From Chloroflexota bacterium (GTDB lineage Bacteria; Chloroflexota; Dehalococcoidia; Lucifugimonadales; Lucifugimonadaceae): a DNA stretch of 8,074 nt. Position 1 is the first letter of the stretch. Each line of letters opens with the position of its first letter. The notes beneath the pieces are model-generated. The model did no database searches and was not told the origin of the DNA. It saw only the letters and a list, made by a program, of their open reading frames with translations. The position numbers and the translations under genes are program-made. The stretch covers positions 6,952 to 15,025 of the forward strand of contig PASL01000028.1 of NCBI GenBank assembly GCA_002712125.1. Direction: 5' to 3'. Of the stretch, positions 1-7,833 are shown piece by piece.

Positions 1-201
1 ATAAGAAAAATAATAACAAGAACTGTATTTTGGGTTATATATAGTTATATCCTTTATGTATCCATAATTGATAACTGGTGGATTTGGGTTGCAATAGCAT
101 CACCAATCTTATTTTATATTTTTTATTATGAAGATCTACCTAAATCTCTCAAAAAAAAGAAATCAGTGAAAAATAAAGAATTTACTAATTTAAAAAAGTA
201 G
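1..201 (+). CDS. C-terminal end of a small membrane protein (5'-truncated by window edge)
   Basis: The frame is open from the first base to the TAG at 199-201, giving 66 residues with no start in view, so the gene begins outside the window. Two hydrophobic segments are visible, at about residues 9-23 and 26-43, joined by a short turn with Asp-Asn-Trp-Trp. The second contains a proline, as many membrane helices do. The tail from residue 48 onward is very rich in lysine (four consecutive Lys at 51-54), which by the positive-inside rule suggests a cytoplasmic C-terminus. The alternation of hydrophobic helices and a basic tail makes this a real coding end rather than chance. I do not recognise the family. 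The next gene starts 28 bases downstream on the same strand, so the two could be co-transcribed. Confidence 0.6.
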   Translation: MRKIITRTVFWVIYSYILYVSIIDNWWIWVAIASPILFYIFYYEDLPKSLKKKKSVKNKEFTNLKK

Positions 202-229
202 AACACATTAGGTTAGATTTCTATAGATT

Positions 230-1039
230 ATGAAAAAATTATTTATTATAAAGTTTTCTTTCGCAATTATATTTTTTAGTTGCGCTAATGATACAGATGT
301 TGTTTCATTAACTCCAACTGGAACACCTATATCAACAGTCGCTTCAACTCTAACTCCCATTCCTACATCTACTCCAACTCCCGTTCCTACACCTACTCCA
401 ACTCCCGTTCCTACATCTACGCCAACTCCCGTTCCTACATCTACGCCAACTCCCGTTCCTACATCTACGCCAACTCCTATACTTAGTGCAGCTGAGGAAC
501 ATGAAATCTCGAGATCTCGAAATTTTATATTAGATGACGAAACGACACACTTGGGGCCATATTTGGTACATTATTCAATAGGTCCTATGACTCTTTCTGT
601 GGGGGATTCAACAACCATCAAAGTAACCATGGAAGCTCGTAGTTTTGATAGTAAAGAAGAAGATCATGACGTGTTAATATTCTGGAACCGACCTAATGGC
701 GAGGAAAATATCGTTTTACTAGAAGGCAAACATGATGCTGATTGCAATGGAGGTAGATGCAAATTTGTAACTACTTTCGAGATCCCAGATCATCCTGACT
801 GGCAACAAAAGGGAATATATACTATAAAAAAGATTGTGTTAACTGATACATACTTTATGCAACATACTACATTTACTTCTGTTGATCATGATTCCAATGG
901 CTATACTTCAGATGGCAAAGAATTGCGAGACAAACTAGAAGCTGGTCCTGACGGTAACGGATTCAACTTCGCGTTATTACAAGACGGAATAGAAATCGAT
1001 ACTCACAATTTTAACTTTATGCCAATGATTATAGAGTAG
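230..1039 (+). CDS. Predicted surface lipoprotein with Thr/Pro-repeat linker and C-terminal beta-rich domain
   Basis: The 269-residue product starts with two lysines and a hydrophobic stretch (residues 4-17) ending in Phe-Phe-Ser-Cys at 15-18. This resembles a type II signal peptide with Cys18 as the lipidation site, although Phe at -3 is not typical of a lipobox. Residues 28-84 form a low-complexity linker of Thr, Pro, Ser and Val, with an eight-residue unit (PTSTPTPV-like) repeated about five times. Residues from about 98 to 269 look like a folded, mostly beta domain, with a possible disulfide pair Cys172/Cys177 and a stretch near 195-207 (GIYTIKKIVLTD) reminiscent of Ig-like beta-sandwich modules. 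Such Thr/Pro linkers are common in lipoproteins of Chloroflexota and project a domain away from the membrane. The Shine-Dalgarno sequence is weak, but the signal peptide supports this start. Ligand and function are unknown. Confidence 0.75.
   Translation: MKKLFIIKFSFAIIFFSCANDTDVVSLTPTGTPISTVASTLTPIPTSTPTPVPTPTPTPVPTSTPTPVPTSTPTPVPTSTPTPILSAAEEHEISRSRNFILDDETTHLGPYLVHYSIGPMTLSVGDSTTIKVTMEARSFDSKEEDHDVLIFWNRPNGEENIVLLEGKHDADCNGGRCKFVTTFEIPDHPDWQQKGIYTIKKIVLTDTYFMQHTTFTSVDHDSNGYTSDGKELRDKLEAGPDGNGFNFALLQDGIEIDTHNFNFMPMIIE
362..480 (+). repeat. 24-bp tandem repeat inside the lipoprotein gene
   Basis: Four full 24-bp units lie at 362-385, 386-409, 410-433 and 434-457, followed by a fifth that diverges at its end (458-480). 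Units differ by single bases: one has ACC for ATC, and later ones have ACG for ACT. The unit is a multiple of three, so copy-number change by slippage or recombination would lengthen or shorten the Thr/Pro linker by eight residues without breaking the frame. Degenerate related sequence precedes it from about 310. Confidence 0.9.
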
Positions 1040-1238
1040 GATGTAGTTAATGAATAGATATTACCTTACAAATATTTCACAATCAAATATGCTCTTTTTT
1101 ATACAAAATATTAAATCACTCTGATTCAGTAAGATTTAAAAATTCTTCAAAGGTTACATAGAATTCATAAAAAGGAAAAGATAAATACTAAATTTTTATG
1201 ATTAATTGATTTTTCTATGATTTTGACAGATTTAATTG

Positions 1239-1266
1239 TTTACTAAAAAGGTACACATTATATAAA
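1239..1266 (+). promoter_or_regulatory. Candidate sigma70-type promoter for the aldehyde dehydrogenase gene
   Basis: A TTTACT at 1239-1244 and a TATAAA at 1261-1266 are separated by 16 bases and lie about 50 bases before the ATG at 1313. A perfect TTGACA at 1223-1228 has no good -10 partner at the right distance. The surrounding DNA (1040-1297) is very AT-rich, so chance matches are likely. I see no gene or clear terminator in the rest of that gap. Confidence 0.3.
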
Positions 1267-1312
1267 ATAAAAAAAATAATTTTTTACAATATTAATATTG
1301 AAAGGTTTTAAA

Positions 1313-2758
1313 ATGATAAACAAGACCAATTTTTATATAAATGGGAAATGGGTAAAACCCTTAAAAGAAAATACATTTCCAGTAATCAATCCTTGTACAG
1401 AGGAAAGCTTTGCAACAATCTCGCTGGGCACTAAAGCAGATTTAGATCTTGCTGTTAGTGCTGCTAGAAATGCTTTCGAAACTTGGGCTTTTAGTGATGT
1501 TCAGGACAGGATTTCTTTAGTGACAAAATTTGTAGAACTATACGAGAATAGATCTTCAGAAATGGGAGAAGCAATCTCTATGGAGATGGGGGCGCCAATG
1601 AAATTGGCTAACAAGCGTCAAGTTACAGCTGGATTAGGTCATATGAAAGCTTTTTTACGAGCAATGAAAGATTTTAAATTTGAACATTCTTTACGAGCTG
1701 ATACACCAGATGAACAAATGATATATGAACCTATTGGAGTTTGTGGTTTAATAACACCATGGAATTGGCCAATGAACCAAGTAACATTAAAGGTAATTCC
1801 AGCAATTCTAACTGGATGTACAATGATACTTAAACCCTCTGAAATTGCACCAATGTCATCAATGTTGTTTGCAGAATGGATGGATGAAGTTGGCTGTCCA
1901 GCAGGAGTATTTAATCTAGTTAATGGAGATGGCCCAACTGTAGGTGAAGCAATGAGTGCACATCCAGATATAGATATGATGAGTTTTACAGGTTCTACTA
2001 GAGCTGGAATTGCTGTAAGCAAAGGTTCAGCAAACACAATTAAAAAAGTAACTTTAGAATTAGGTGGTAAAGGTGCAAATGTTATTTTTTCTGATTCAGA
2101 TGTTGAAGCTGCAGTTAGAAGAGGCGCGGAAAGAGTTTTTCAGAATTCTGGACAATCATGTAATGCTCCAACCAGAATGTTAGTTGAAAAGTCATCATAT
2201 GATGTTGCAATAAAAATTGCTAAAGAAGTTGCAGAATCTACACCTGTAGATTTATCAGAAAAAGATGGTAATCATATAGGTCCTGTAGTTTCCAAAACTC
2301 AATTTGACAAAGTTCAAGACTTGATACAATCAGGTATTGACGAAGGTGCCAATTTAGTCTCAGGAGGAGTTGGCCTACCTGATAATCTGGATAAAGGATA
2401 TTTTGTTCAGCCAACAATTTTTTCAGACGTAAATAATGAAATGAGGATCGCAAGAGAAGAGATTTTTGGTCCTGTTATTTCAATTATACCTTTTGAATCA
2501 GAGGATGAAGCCATAGATATAGCGAACGATACAAATTATGGATTAACCCACTATGTTCAAAGTGGAAATAAAGAAAGAACTCAAAGAATGGCTAGGAGAT
2601 TAAGATCAGGAATGGTTGAAGTAAATGGTGCTGGAAGAGCTCCTGGAAGTCCATTTGGAGGAAGCAAACAATCTGGAAACGGTAGAGAAGGTGGTTTACA
2701 TGGTCTTTTGGAATTTGTTGAACATAAAGCAGTCTCAGGTTGGAATTTAACAAGCTAA
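1313..2758 (+). CDS. NAD(P)-dependent aldehyde dehydrogenase (ALDH superfamily)
   Basis: The enzyme oxidises an aldehyde to a carboxylic acid using NAD(P)+. All hallmarks of a catalytically competent ALDH are present in the 481-residue product: the PWNWP motif with oxyanion-hole Asn151, Lys174 and Glu177 in the cofactor-binding LKPSE, FTGST at 225-229, the general base Glu249 in LELGGKG, the nucleophile Cys283 in NSGQSC, and Glu383/Phe385 in EEIFGPV. The PFGGSKQSG segment is at 447-454. Length is normal for the family. An in-frame TTG at 1298 would add five residues, but AAAGG at 1301-1305 sits seven bases before the ATG at 1313, so that ATG is preferred. The substrate cannot be read from sequence. 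An unusual THYVQSGN stretch near 412-419 and MVEVNG at 434-439 may help place the subfamily. The gene appears to be transcribed alone and converges with the rRNA unit. Confidence 0.93.
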   Translation: MINKTNFYINGKWVKPLKENTFPVINPCTEESFATISLGTKADLDLAVSAARNAFETWAFSDVQDRISLVTKFVELYENRSSEMGEAISMEMGAPMKLANKRQVTAGLGHMKAFLRAMKDFKFEHSLRADTPDEQMIYEPIGVCGLITPWNWPMNQVTLKVIPAILTGCTMILKPSEIAPMSSMLFAEWMDEVGCPAGVFNLVNGDGPTVGEAMSAHPDIDMMSFTGSTRAGIAVSKGSANTIKKVTLELGGKGANVIFSDSDVEAAVRRGAERVFQNSGQSCNAPTRMLVEKSSYDVAIKIAKEVAESTPVDLSEKDGNHIGPVVSKTQFDKVQDLIQSGIDEGANLVSGGVGLPDNLDKGYFVQPTIFSDVNNEMRIAREEIFGPVISIIPFESEDEAIDIANDTNYGLTHYVQSGNKERTQRMARRLRSGMVEVNGAGRAPGSPFGGSKQSGNGREGGLHGLLEFVEHKAVSGWNLTS

Positions 2759-2843
2759 ATTTAATTATATTTTGAATAATCAAGTATAAAAGTAAAAGTT
2801 TTATTATGTAAAATTTAGGATTTTTAAATTTCGAGATAATAGC

Positions 2844-2892
2844 AAAACATTCCCTGAATTAATTTTGATATTTAGGGAATGTTTTTATTTTG
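2844..2892. terminator. Bidirectional intrinsic terminator between convergent units
   Basis: A perfect 12-bp inverted repeat (2844-2855, AAAACATTCCCT, with 2874-2885, AGGGAATGTTTT) has an 18-base loop. The plus strand continues with a T-rich tract (2882-2892), and the minus strand reads TTTTG straight after its stem. It sits 85 bases after the aldehyde dehydrogenase stop and about 200 bases beyond the tRNA-Ile end, so it can stop both converging transcripts. It marks the end of the 16S–tRNA transcription unit. Confidence 0.8.
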
Positions 2893-2917
2893 TGAGAATG
2901 TATAAATAGATATTTTC

Positions 2918-3030
2918 TTGTCTCAAATTATACCATTGTCTCAATCTTGTCTTGTTCTTACTTGTCTCATACTTTTTCAACCATTACAAACCATTACCTT
3001 AGGACTATTGGTGGCCTACAGGTGGACTAC
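2918..3030. repeat. Cluster of short direct repeats beside the tRNA-Ile 3' end
   Basis: The gene-free stretch 2893-3082 holds three families of short direct repeats. TTGTCTCA occurs at 2918-2925, 2936-2943 and 2962-2969, with a partial copy at 2947-2952. AACCATTAC occurs at 2979-2987 and 2989-2997. GGTGGCCTAC at 3010-3019 is followed by GGTGGACTAC at 3021-3030. No open reading frame of note covers them. Repeats like these next to a tRNA 3' end could be arm-type sites for a tyrosine recombinase, or the remains of an old integration, but no integrase gene and no second copy of the tRNA end are in the window. Confidence 0.5.
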
Positions 3031-3082
3031 TTTTAGTAAAAACAGAAAGAATTATTGATTTGGGCTTGAGTTGGAATTGAGA

Positions 3083-3159
3083 TGGTGGGCTGAGGATGAC
3101 TCGAACATCCGACCTCTACTTTATCAGAGTAGCGCTCTAACCGGCTGAGCTACCAGCCC
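3083..3159 (-). tRNA. tRNA-Ile (anticodon GAT), CCA encoded
   Basis: Read on the minus strand from 3159, the sequence folds into a full cloverleaf. The acceptor stem is GGGCTGG with TCAGCCC (one G-U pair), and the D arm carries GCTCAGCCGGTTAGAGC. The anticodon stem is CTACT/AGTAG around the loop CTGATAA, with anticodon GAT at 3123-3125. The T arm is GGATG-TTCGAGT-CATCC. The discriminator base is A (3086) and CCA is encoded (3085-3083). It lies about 320 bases downstream of the 16S 3' end on the same strand, the usual place for tRNA-Ile in a bacterial rRNA spacer. Here no tRNA-Ala and no 23S gene follow. Confidence 0.97.
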
Positions 3160-3244
3160 AAAAATATTCTTATTAAATAGTATTACAATTCCTGATCTTT
3201 TCCATTAAAAAAACGTATGAATTTATAGTACTTAATAAAAAAAG

Positions 3245-3279
3245 CCTTAAAAACTGAACAGTAAACAGAAAGAAAGTCA
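3245..3279. repeat. 3' half of the pre-16S processing stem (inverted repeat with 4992-5026)
   Basis: This 35-nt segment, starting CCTTAAAAACTGAA on the plus strand, is an inverted copy of 4992-5026 with three differences. In the minus-strand transcript two of the three become G-U pairs, leaving one C-U mismatch, so 34 of 35 positions pair. The two halves bracket the 16S gene, as expected for the RNase III substrate that releases precursor 16S. This half lies between the 16S gene and tRNA-Ile, so cutting here would also separate the tRNA. Confidence 0.88.
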
Positions 3280-3339
3280 TAATTTCGTTTGAAAGTTTAA
3301 AGACATTTAGTCTATATTTAAGTTTCAGTAGAGTTTACT

Positions 3340-3423
3340 GAAGTAACACTTCCCCTACGAGCCCCTTCAACAAAGTTATTAATAACTTAGAGAATCTCGC
3401 TCAAGTAGGTTTGTTATCACTTC
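3340..3423 (-). ncRNA. Candidate structured RNA element in the 16S trailer
   Basis: On the minus strand this segment can fold into a nested stem. GAAGT (3423-3419) pairs with ACTTC (3344-3340), AACA (3415-3412) with TGTT (3348-3345), CCTAC (3409-3405) with GTAGG (3358-3354), and GAGC (3402-3399) with GCTC (3362-3359). Small internal loops separate the helices, and an inner palindrome at 3373-3388 can form a terminal hairpin. By hand count about 40% of bases in 3341-3448 are G or C, clearly above the flanking spacer; in AT-rich genomes this often marks functional RNA. It lies inside the pre-16S processing stem, so it is probably a structured trailer removed during maturation rather than a separate gene. 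I do not recognise it as a known family. A competing hairpin at 3324-3342 overlaps its end. Confidence 0.35.
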
Positions 3424-3448
3424 ATCTACTGGTCGACCTAGGTAGTAT

Positions 3449-3468
3449 ATTATGAATAATTTCATAAT
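3449..3468 (-). other. Hairpin immediately downstream of the 16S 3' end
   Basis: ATTATGAA (3449-3456) and TTCATAAT (3461-3468) form a perfect 8-bp stem with a four-base loop, 13 bases after the mature 16S 3' end. It could guide 3' trimming of the precursor. There is no T-tract after it, and the tRNA lies downstream, so it is unlikely to be a terminator. Confidence 0.4.
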
Positions 3469-3472
3469 AAAG

Positions 3473-4987
<1,515 letters not shown>

Positions 4988-4991
4988 AAAT

Positions 4992-5026
4992 TGACGTTCT
5001 TTCTGTCTACTATTCAGTTTTTAAGG
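4992..5026. repeat. 5' half of the pre-16S processing stem (inverted repeat with 3245-3279)
   Basis: On the minus-strand transcript this leader segment (CCTTAAAAACTGAATAG and onward) ends only about four bases before the mature 16S 5' end at 4987. It pairs over 34 of 35 positions with the trailer at 3245-3279. The very short distance on this side contrasts with about 200 nt between the 16S 3' end and the other half. Confidence 0.88.
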
Positions 5027-5034
5027 TACTGCTC

Positions 5035-5052
5035 AACAAGTAAATTCTTGTT
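5035..5052 (-). other. Small hairpin in the rRNA leader
   Basis: AACAAG (5035-5040 on the plus strand) and CTTGTT (5047-5052) form a 6-bp stem with a six-base loop, between the rRNA promoters and the processing stem. It may be part of the leader's antitermination or folding structure. I could not find a convincing boxA. Confidence 0.35.
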
Positions 5053-5065
5053 CAAGCGAAATTCA

Positions 5066-5095
5066 AGTGTATTATTTTTAAACCTGTTAAGTCAA
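5066..5095 (-). promoter_or_regulatory. rRNA promoter P2 (proximal)
   Basis: Read on the minus strand, TTGACT (5095-5090) is followed after 18 bases by TACACT (5071-5066). The -35 matches the sigma70 consensus at five of six positions and the -10 at four of six. A start near 5059 would give a leader of about 70 nt to the mature 16S end. Its -35 shares two bases with the -10 of the upstream promoter. Confidence 0.5.
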
Positions 5096-5121
5096 TATAT
5101 ACAAAATAAAATTCCTGTCAA
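5094..5121 (-). promoter_or_regulatory. rRNA promoter P1 (distal)
   Basis: On the minus strand a perfect TTGACA -35 (5121-5116) is followed after 16 bases by TATATT (5099-5094), five of six matches to the -10 consensus. The DNA just upstream (5122-5170) is A/T-tract rich, as expected for an UP element. Tandem promoters are typical of rRNA operons. This one is the stronger match of the pair. Confidence 0.6.
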
Positions 5122-5137
5122 AATAATCTATTTATTG

Positions 5138-5166
5138 AAAAATCAAAGACTTTTTTGATTTTTTTA
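5138..5166. terminator. Possible weak hairpin with T-tract between divergent units
   Basis: AAAAATCAAA (5138-5147) and TTTGATTTTT (5154-5163) form a 10-bp, nearly all A-T stem with a six-base loop, followed by more T on the plus strand. It lies between the rRNA promoters and the rhodanese gene. It may block antisense transcription or simply be an A/T-rich UP-like region. The low stability makes a terminator role doubtful. Confidence 0.25.
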
Positions 5167-5196
5167 TCTAATTTACTGTGTAAAATTACATATGTT

Positions 5197-5202
5197 TATA
5201 CT
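5197..5202 (+). promoter_or_regulatory. Candidate -10 element for the rhodanese–pfkB–ahcY–metK cluster
   Basis: TATACT at 5197-5202 matches the -10 consensus at five of six positions and lies 31 bases before the rhodanese ATG. This would leave a very short untranslated leader with no room for a SAM or SAH riboswitch. The -35 is poor (TTACTG at 5173-5178, 18 bases away), so the assignment is tentative. Confidence 0.3.
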
Positions 5203-5233
5203 ATATATTACATTAGGATGGAGTAAATTTTAA

Positions 5234-5587
5234 ATGCCTAGAAATATACCTGGAGAACCGTATACAAGGGTTACAGCTAAAGAAGGAAAAGAGTTATTTG
5301 ATTCAGGAAATTCTGCTATTATAGACGTCAGAAGTGAGGATGAATATCTAGCAGGACATGTTAAAGGTTCAATATGGATTCCTGTAGATGACATTATTGA
5401 TAGGTATTCTGAGCTTCCATCTGATAAAAAATTACTTTTTATCTGTGAAGTTGGTGCAAGATCTGGACTTGCGGCTGAATATGCATCTTCTATGGGTTCA
5501 GATAATTCTGACCTTTATAATATAGATGAAGGAACTTCGCAGTGGATTAATCAAGGGTTACCTCATTCTAAAGGCCAAGAGAAATAA
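5234..5587 (+). CDS. Single-domain rhodanese-like sulfurtransferase
   Basis: The 117-residue protein is a single rhodanese domain with no signal peptide, so it should be cytoplasmic. Visible family marks are IIDVRSEDEYLAGHVKGSIWIP (residues 29-50, with the Asp-Val-Arg and Gly-His-Val motifs), the persulfide-forming Cys71 at the start of the active loop CEVGARS (71-77), and a closing DEGTSQWINQGLP near 98-110. The loop has the length and the Gly-x-Arg-Ser ending of active rhodaneses, so it probably carries sulfur as a Cys71 persulfide; the sulfur donor and acceptor are unknown. AGGATGGAG at 5215-5223 is ten bases before the ATG. It opens a cluster with a kinase, AhcY and MetK, and the next start is 12 bases beyond its stop. 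The link to sulfur amino-acid metabolism is from position only. Confidence 0.88.
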   Translation: MPRNIPGEPYTRVTAKEGKELFDSGNSAIIDVRSEDEYLAGHVKGSIWIPVDDIIDRYSELPSDKKLLFICEVGARSGLAAEYASSMGSDNSDLYNIDEGTSQWINQGLPHSKGQEK

Positions 5588-5599
5588 CAGGAATTTAAT

Positions 5600-6517
5600 T
5601 TGTCATTATTAGTAGTTGGCTCTATAGCATACGATTCAGTTAAAACTCCTTCAGGAAAACGCGAAGAGCAACTTGGTGGGTCTGGATGTTTTTTTTCAGT
5701 AGCAGCAAGTTATTTTACTGAAGTGTCGATAGTAGGTGTAATAGGAAAAGATTTTAATAATTCTGACTTAAGGTTTCTTAAAGAAAAAAATATTGATATC
5801 TCAGGTATTGAAAAAACTGATGGAAAAACTTTCAGGTGGACAGGAGAATATATGGATGATATCAACACAGCTGTAACATTAGAAACACAACTTAATGTAT
5901 TTGGTAATTTTAATCCTAAAATTAGTAATCAACATTCGAAAAAACCATACTTATTTTTAGCTAATATAGATCCAGAGATACAAAATAAAGTATTAGAAAG
6001 CATGAATGTAAAACCTAAATTTGTAGCCTGCGACACTATGAATTTATGGATAGATATCAAAAAAAACGAACTACTAGATCTAATATCTAAAGTTGATATG
6101 TTATTTATAAATCATGAAGAGTCAAAACAATTAACTTCTGAAGATAATTCAATAAATATATATGAAAAAGTAAAAACTTATGGATCGAATAATCTTGTAA
6201 TAAAGTTGGGCGAATTTGGAGCTAAACTTTTTTCCAAGAGCAACATTTTTTCTGCTCCTGCTTTTCCTGTAGAAAATGTTGTTGACCCAACAGGTGCTGG
6301 AGATTCATTTGCAGGGGGCTTTATGGGATATATCGCAAAACATGGAGTAATCGATTCCGAAACACTAAAAACTGCAATTATTGTTGGAAGCACAATGGCT
6401 TCATTCGCTGTTGAGGATTTTGGGATCAATAGGTTTAAAAACCTTAAATATAGTGATATTGAGGATCGTTTTGAAGAATTCTCTAAATTCACTTATTTTA
6501 ACCCTATGCACGAATAA
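5600..6517 (+). CDS. PfkB-family carbohydrate/nucleoside kinase
   Basis: The 305-residue protein belongs to the ribokinase/PfkB family, which phosphorylates sugars or nucleosides with ATP. It has an N-terminal beta strand (LLVVGSIAYDSV, 3-14), the substrate-site Gly-Gly at 26-27, the NxxE metal/phosphate motif at 171-174 (NHEE), and the PfkB signature DPTGAGDSFAGGF at 229-241, where Asp235 is the catalytic base and 232-235 the anion hole. The start is TTG at 5600: AGGA at 5589-5592 lies seven bases before it, and the first beta strand begins right there, while a later ATG would cut off the substrate site. The kinase sits between a rhodanese and ahcY–metK, so a nucleoside or sugar from the SAM cycle is a reasonable substrate guess (adenosine kinase is a PfkB member). 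Sequence alone does not fix the substrate. Confidence 0.88.
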   Translation: MSLLVVGSIAYDSVKTPSGKREEQLGGSGCFFSVAASYFTEVSIVGVIGKDFNNSDLRFLKEKNIDISGIEKTDGKTFRWTGEYMDDINTAVTLETQLNVFGNFNPKISNQHSKKPYLFLANIDPEIQNKVLESMNVKPKFVACDTMNLWIDIKKNELLDLISKVDMLFINHEESKQLTSEDNSINIYEKVKTYGSNNLVIKLGEFGAKLFSKSNIFSAPAFPVENVVDPTGAGDSFAGGFMGYIAKHGVIDSETLKTAIIVGSTMASFAVEDFGINRFKNLKYSDIEDRFEEFSKFTYFNPMHE

Positions 6518-6568
6518 TAAACATGAAATAGAATATATTTAGAAATAATTATATTTAATGGAGATAAC

Positions 6569-7822
6569 ATGGATTACGATATCAAAGATATTAATCTTGC
6601 AAAAAAAGGTTACCTTAGAGCAGAATGGGCTGAAAGAGAAATGCCTGTTTTAAGAAAAATAAAGGATAGATTCGATAAAGAAAAACCTTTAAAAGGTATC
6701 AAGCTTGCGGGTTGTCTTCATATAACAGCAGAAACTGCCAATCTCGCTATGACACTACAAGCCGGAGGTGCAGAACTTACACTTTGTGCTTCAAACCCAC
6801 TTTCAACGCAGGATGATATTGCAGCGCACCTAGTTGAGAATGGAATACCAATTTTTGCAATAAAAGGTGAAGACTCTAAAACATACTATGACCATATGTC
6901 AGCAACTGTTGACACTGCTCCTAATATAACAATGGATGACGGGGCAGATGTAGTAGCAATGCTTCATAGTGATAAGCGACATTTACTAGATAATGTTATT
7001 GGTGGAATGGAAGAAACAACAACGGGTGTAATTAGATTGAAAGCTCTTTCTAACGAGAAAAAGCTAATGTATCCGGTAGTAGCAGTGAATGACTCACAAA
7101 CTAAACATATGTTTGATAATAGATACGGTACAGGTCAAAGTACATTAGATGGAATCATAAGAGCAACTAATATTCTAATTACTGGAAAAACTGTCGTTAC
7201 AATTGGATATGGTTGGTGTGGAAAAGGTTTTGCAATGAGAGCAAAAGGAATGGGAGCACACACGGTTGTATGCGAAGTTGACCCAGTAAAAGCACTAGAA
7301 GCAGTGATGGATGGACACCAGGTTATGTCTATGAATGAAGCAAGTACAATAGGTGATATTTTCCTAACAGTTACAGGAGGTATGAATGCTGTTGACAAGC
7401 ATCATTTTGATAAAATGAAAGATGGATCTATAGTTGCTAACTCAGGTCATTTCAACGTAGAAATCAATATAGATTCTTTAGAAAAAATGTCTGAATCAAA
7501 AAGGCAAATAAGAGAATATGTTGAAGAATACACAGTTGAAGATGGTAGAAAGATTTTTATTCTGGGCGAAGGTAGATTAATTAATCTATCAGCAGCAGAA
7601 GGACATCCACCCAGTGTAATGGATATGTCTTTTGCAAACCAAGCATTAGCCGGAGAATACATAGTAAAAAATCATAAAACTTTATCTCCTGAAGTATACA
7701 CTTTGCCAAATGATGTTGATTCTGAAATTGCTAGATTAAAACTAAATGCTATGAATATGTCATTCGATACTCTTACTGCAGAGCAAGATAAATACTTAAA
7801 TAGTTGGGAGTTAGGAACCTAA
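6569..7822 (+). CDS. ahcY: S-adenosylhomocysteinase (adenosylhomocysteine hydrolase)
   Basis: AhcY splits S-adenosylhomocysteine reversibly into adenosine and homocysteine using tightly bound NAD+, removing the product inhibitor of methyltransferases. The 417-residue protein shows the family's substrate and catalytic motifs: [10 protein letters not shown] with His51, [10 protein letters not shown] at 74-83, DDGAD at 123-127, EETTTG at 149-154, and [11 protein letters not shown] at 174-184 with Lys179 and Asp183. The NAD site is GYGWCGKG (213-220) with Glu236 at the end of the next strand. GHFNVEI begins at 293, and [19 protein letters not shown] (340-358) carries His346. The length and the AAEGHP and C-terminal SWELGT features fit the shorter Thermotoga/archaeal-like type, without the roughly 40-residue insertion found in many proteobacterial enzymes. 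GGAG at 6560-6563 is five bases before the ATG. It is followed by metK after 11 bases. Confidence 0.97.
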   Translation: MDYDIKDINLAKKGYLRAEWAEREMPVLRKIKDRFDKEKPLKGIKLAGCLHITAETANLAMTLQAGGAELTLCASNPLSTQDDIAAHLVENGIPIFAIKGEDSKTYYDHMSATVDTAPNITMDDGADVVAMLHSDKRHLLDNVIGGMEETTTGVIRLKALSNEKKLMYPVVAVNDSQTKHMFDNRYGTGQSTLDGIIRATNILITGKTVVTIGYGWCGKGFAMRAKGMGAHTVVCEVDPVKALEAVMDGHQVMSMNEASTIGDIFLTVTGGMNAVDKHHFDKMKDGSIVANSGHFNVEINIDSLEKMSESKRQIREYVEEYTVEDGRKIFILGEGRLINLSAAEGHPPSVMDMSFANQALAGEYIVKNHKTLSPEVYTLPNDVDSEIARLKLNAMNMSFDTLTAEQDKYLNSWELGT

Positions 7823-7833
7823 TAGGAATAAAA

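Noticed and set aside
362..480. Repeat array considered as CRISPR
   Set aside because: The 24-bp units are directly adjacent with no spacers and encode the Thr/Pro linker of a lipoprotein.
1298..1312. TTG at 1298 as start of the aldehyde dehydrogenase
   Set aside because: It would place the AAAGG Shine-Dalgarno inside the gene. The ATG at 1313 is correctly spaced from it.
1639..2783. Minus-strand open frames at 1639-2037, 2238-2453 and 2592-2783
   Set aside because: They are antisense shadows of the aldehyde dehydrogenase gene, which has full family motifs in the plus frame.
5203..5233. SAM or SAH riboswitch ahead of the methyl-cycle cluster
   Set aside because: The leader is too short and AT-rich, and the gap before ahcY (6518-6568) is only 51 bases. 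No SAM-I/II or SAH aptamer core is visible.
6178..7662. Minus-strand open frames at 6178-6492, 7135-7398 and 7447-7662
   Set aside because: They overlap the well-supported pfkB and ahcY genes on the other strand and show no family features of their own.
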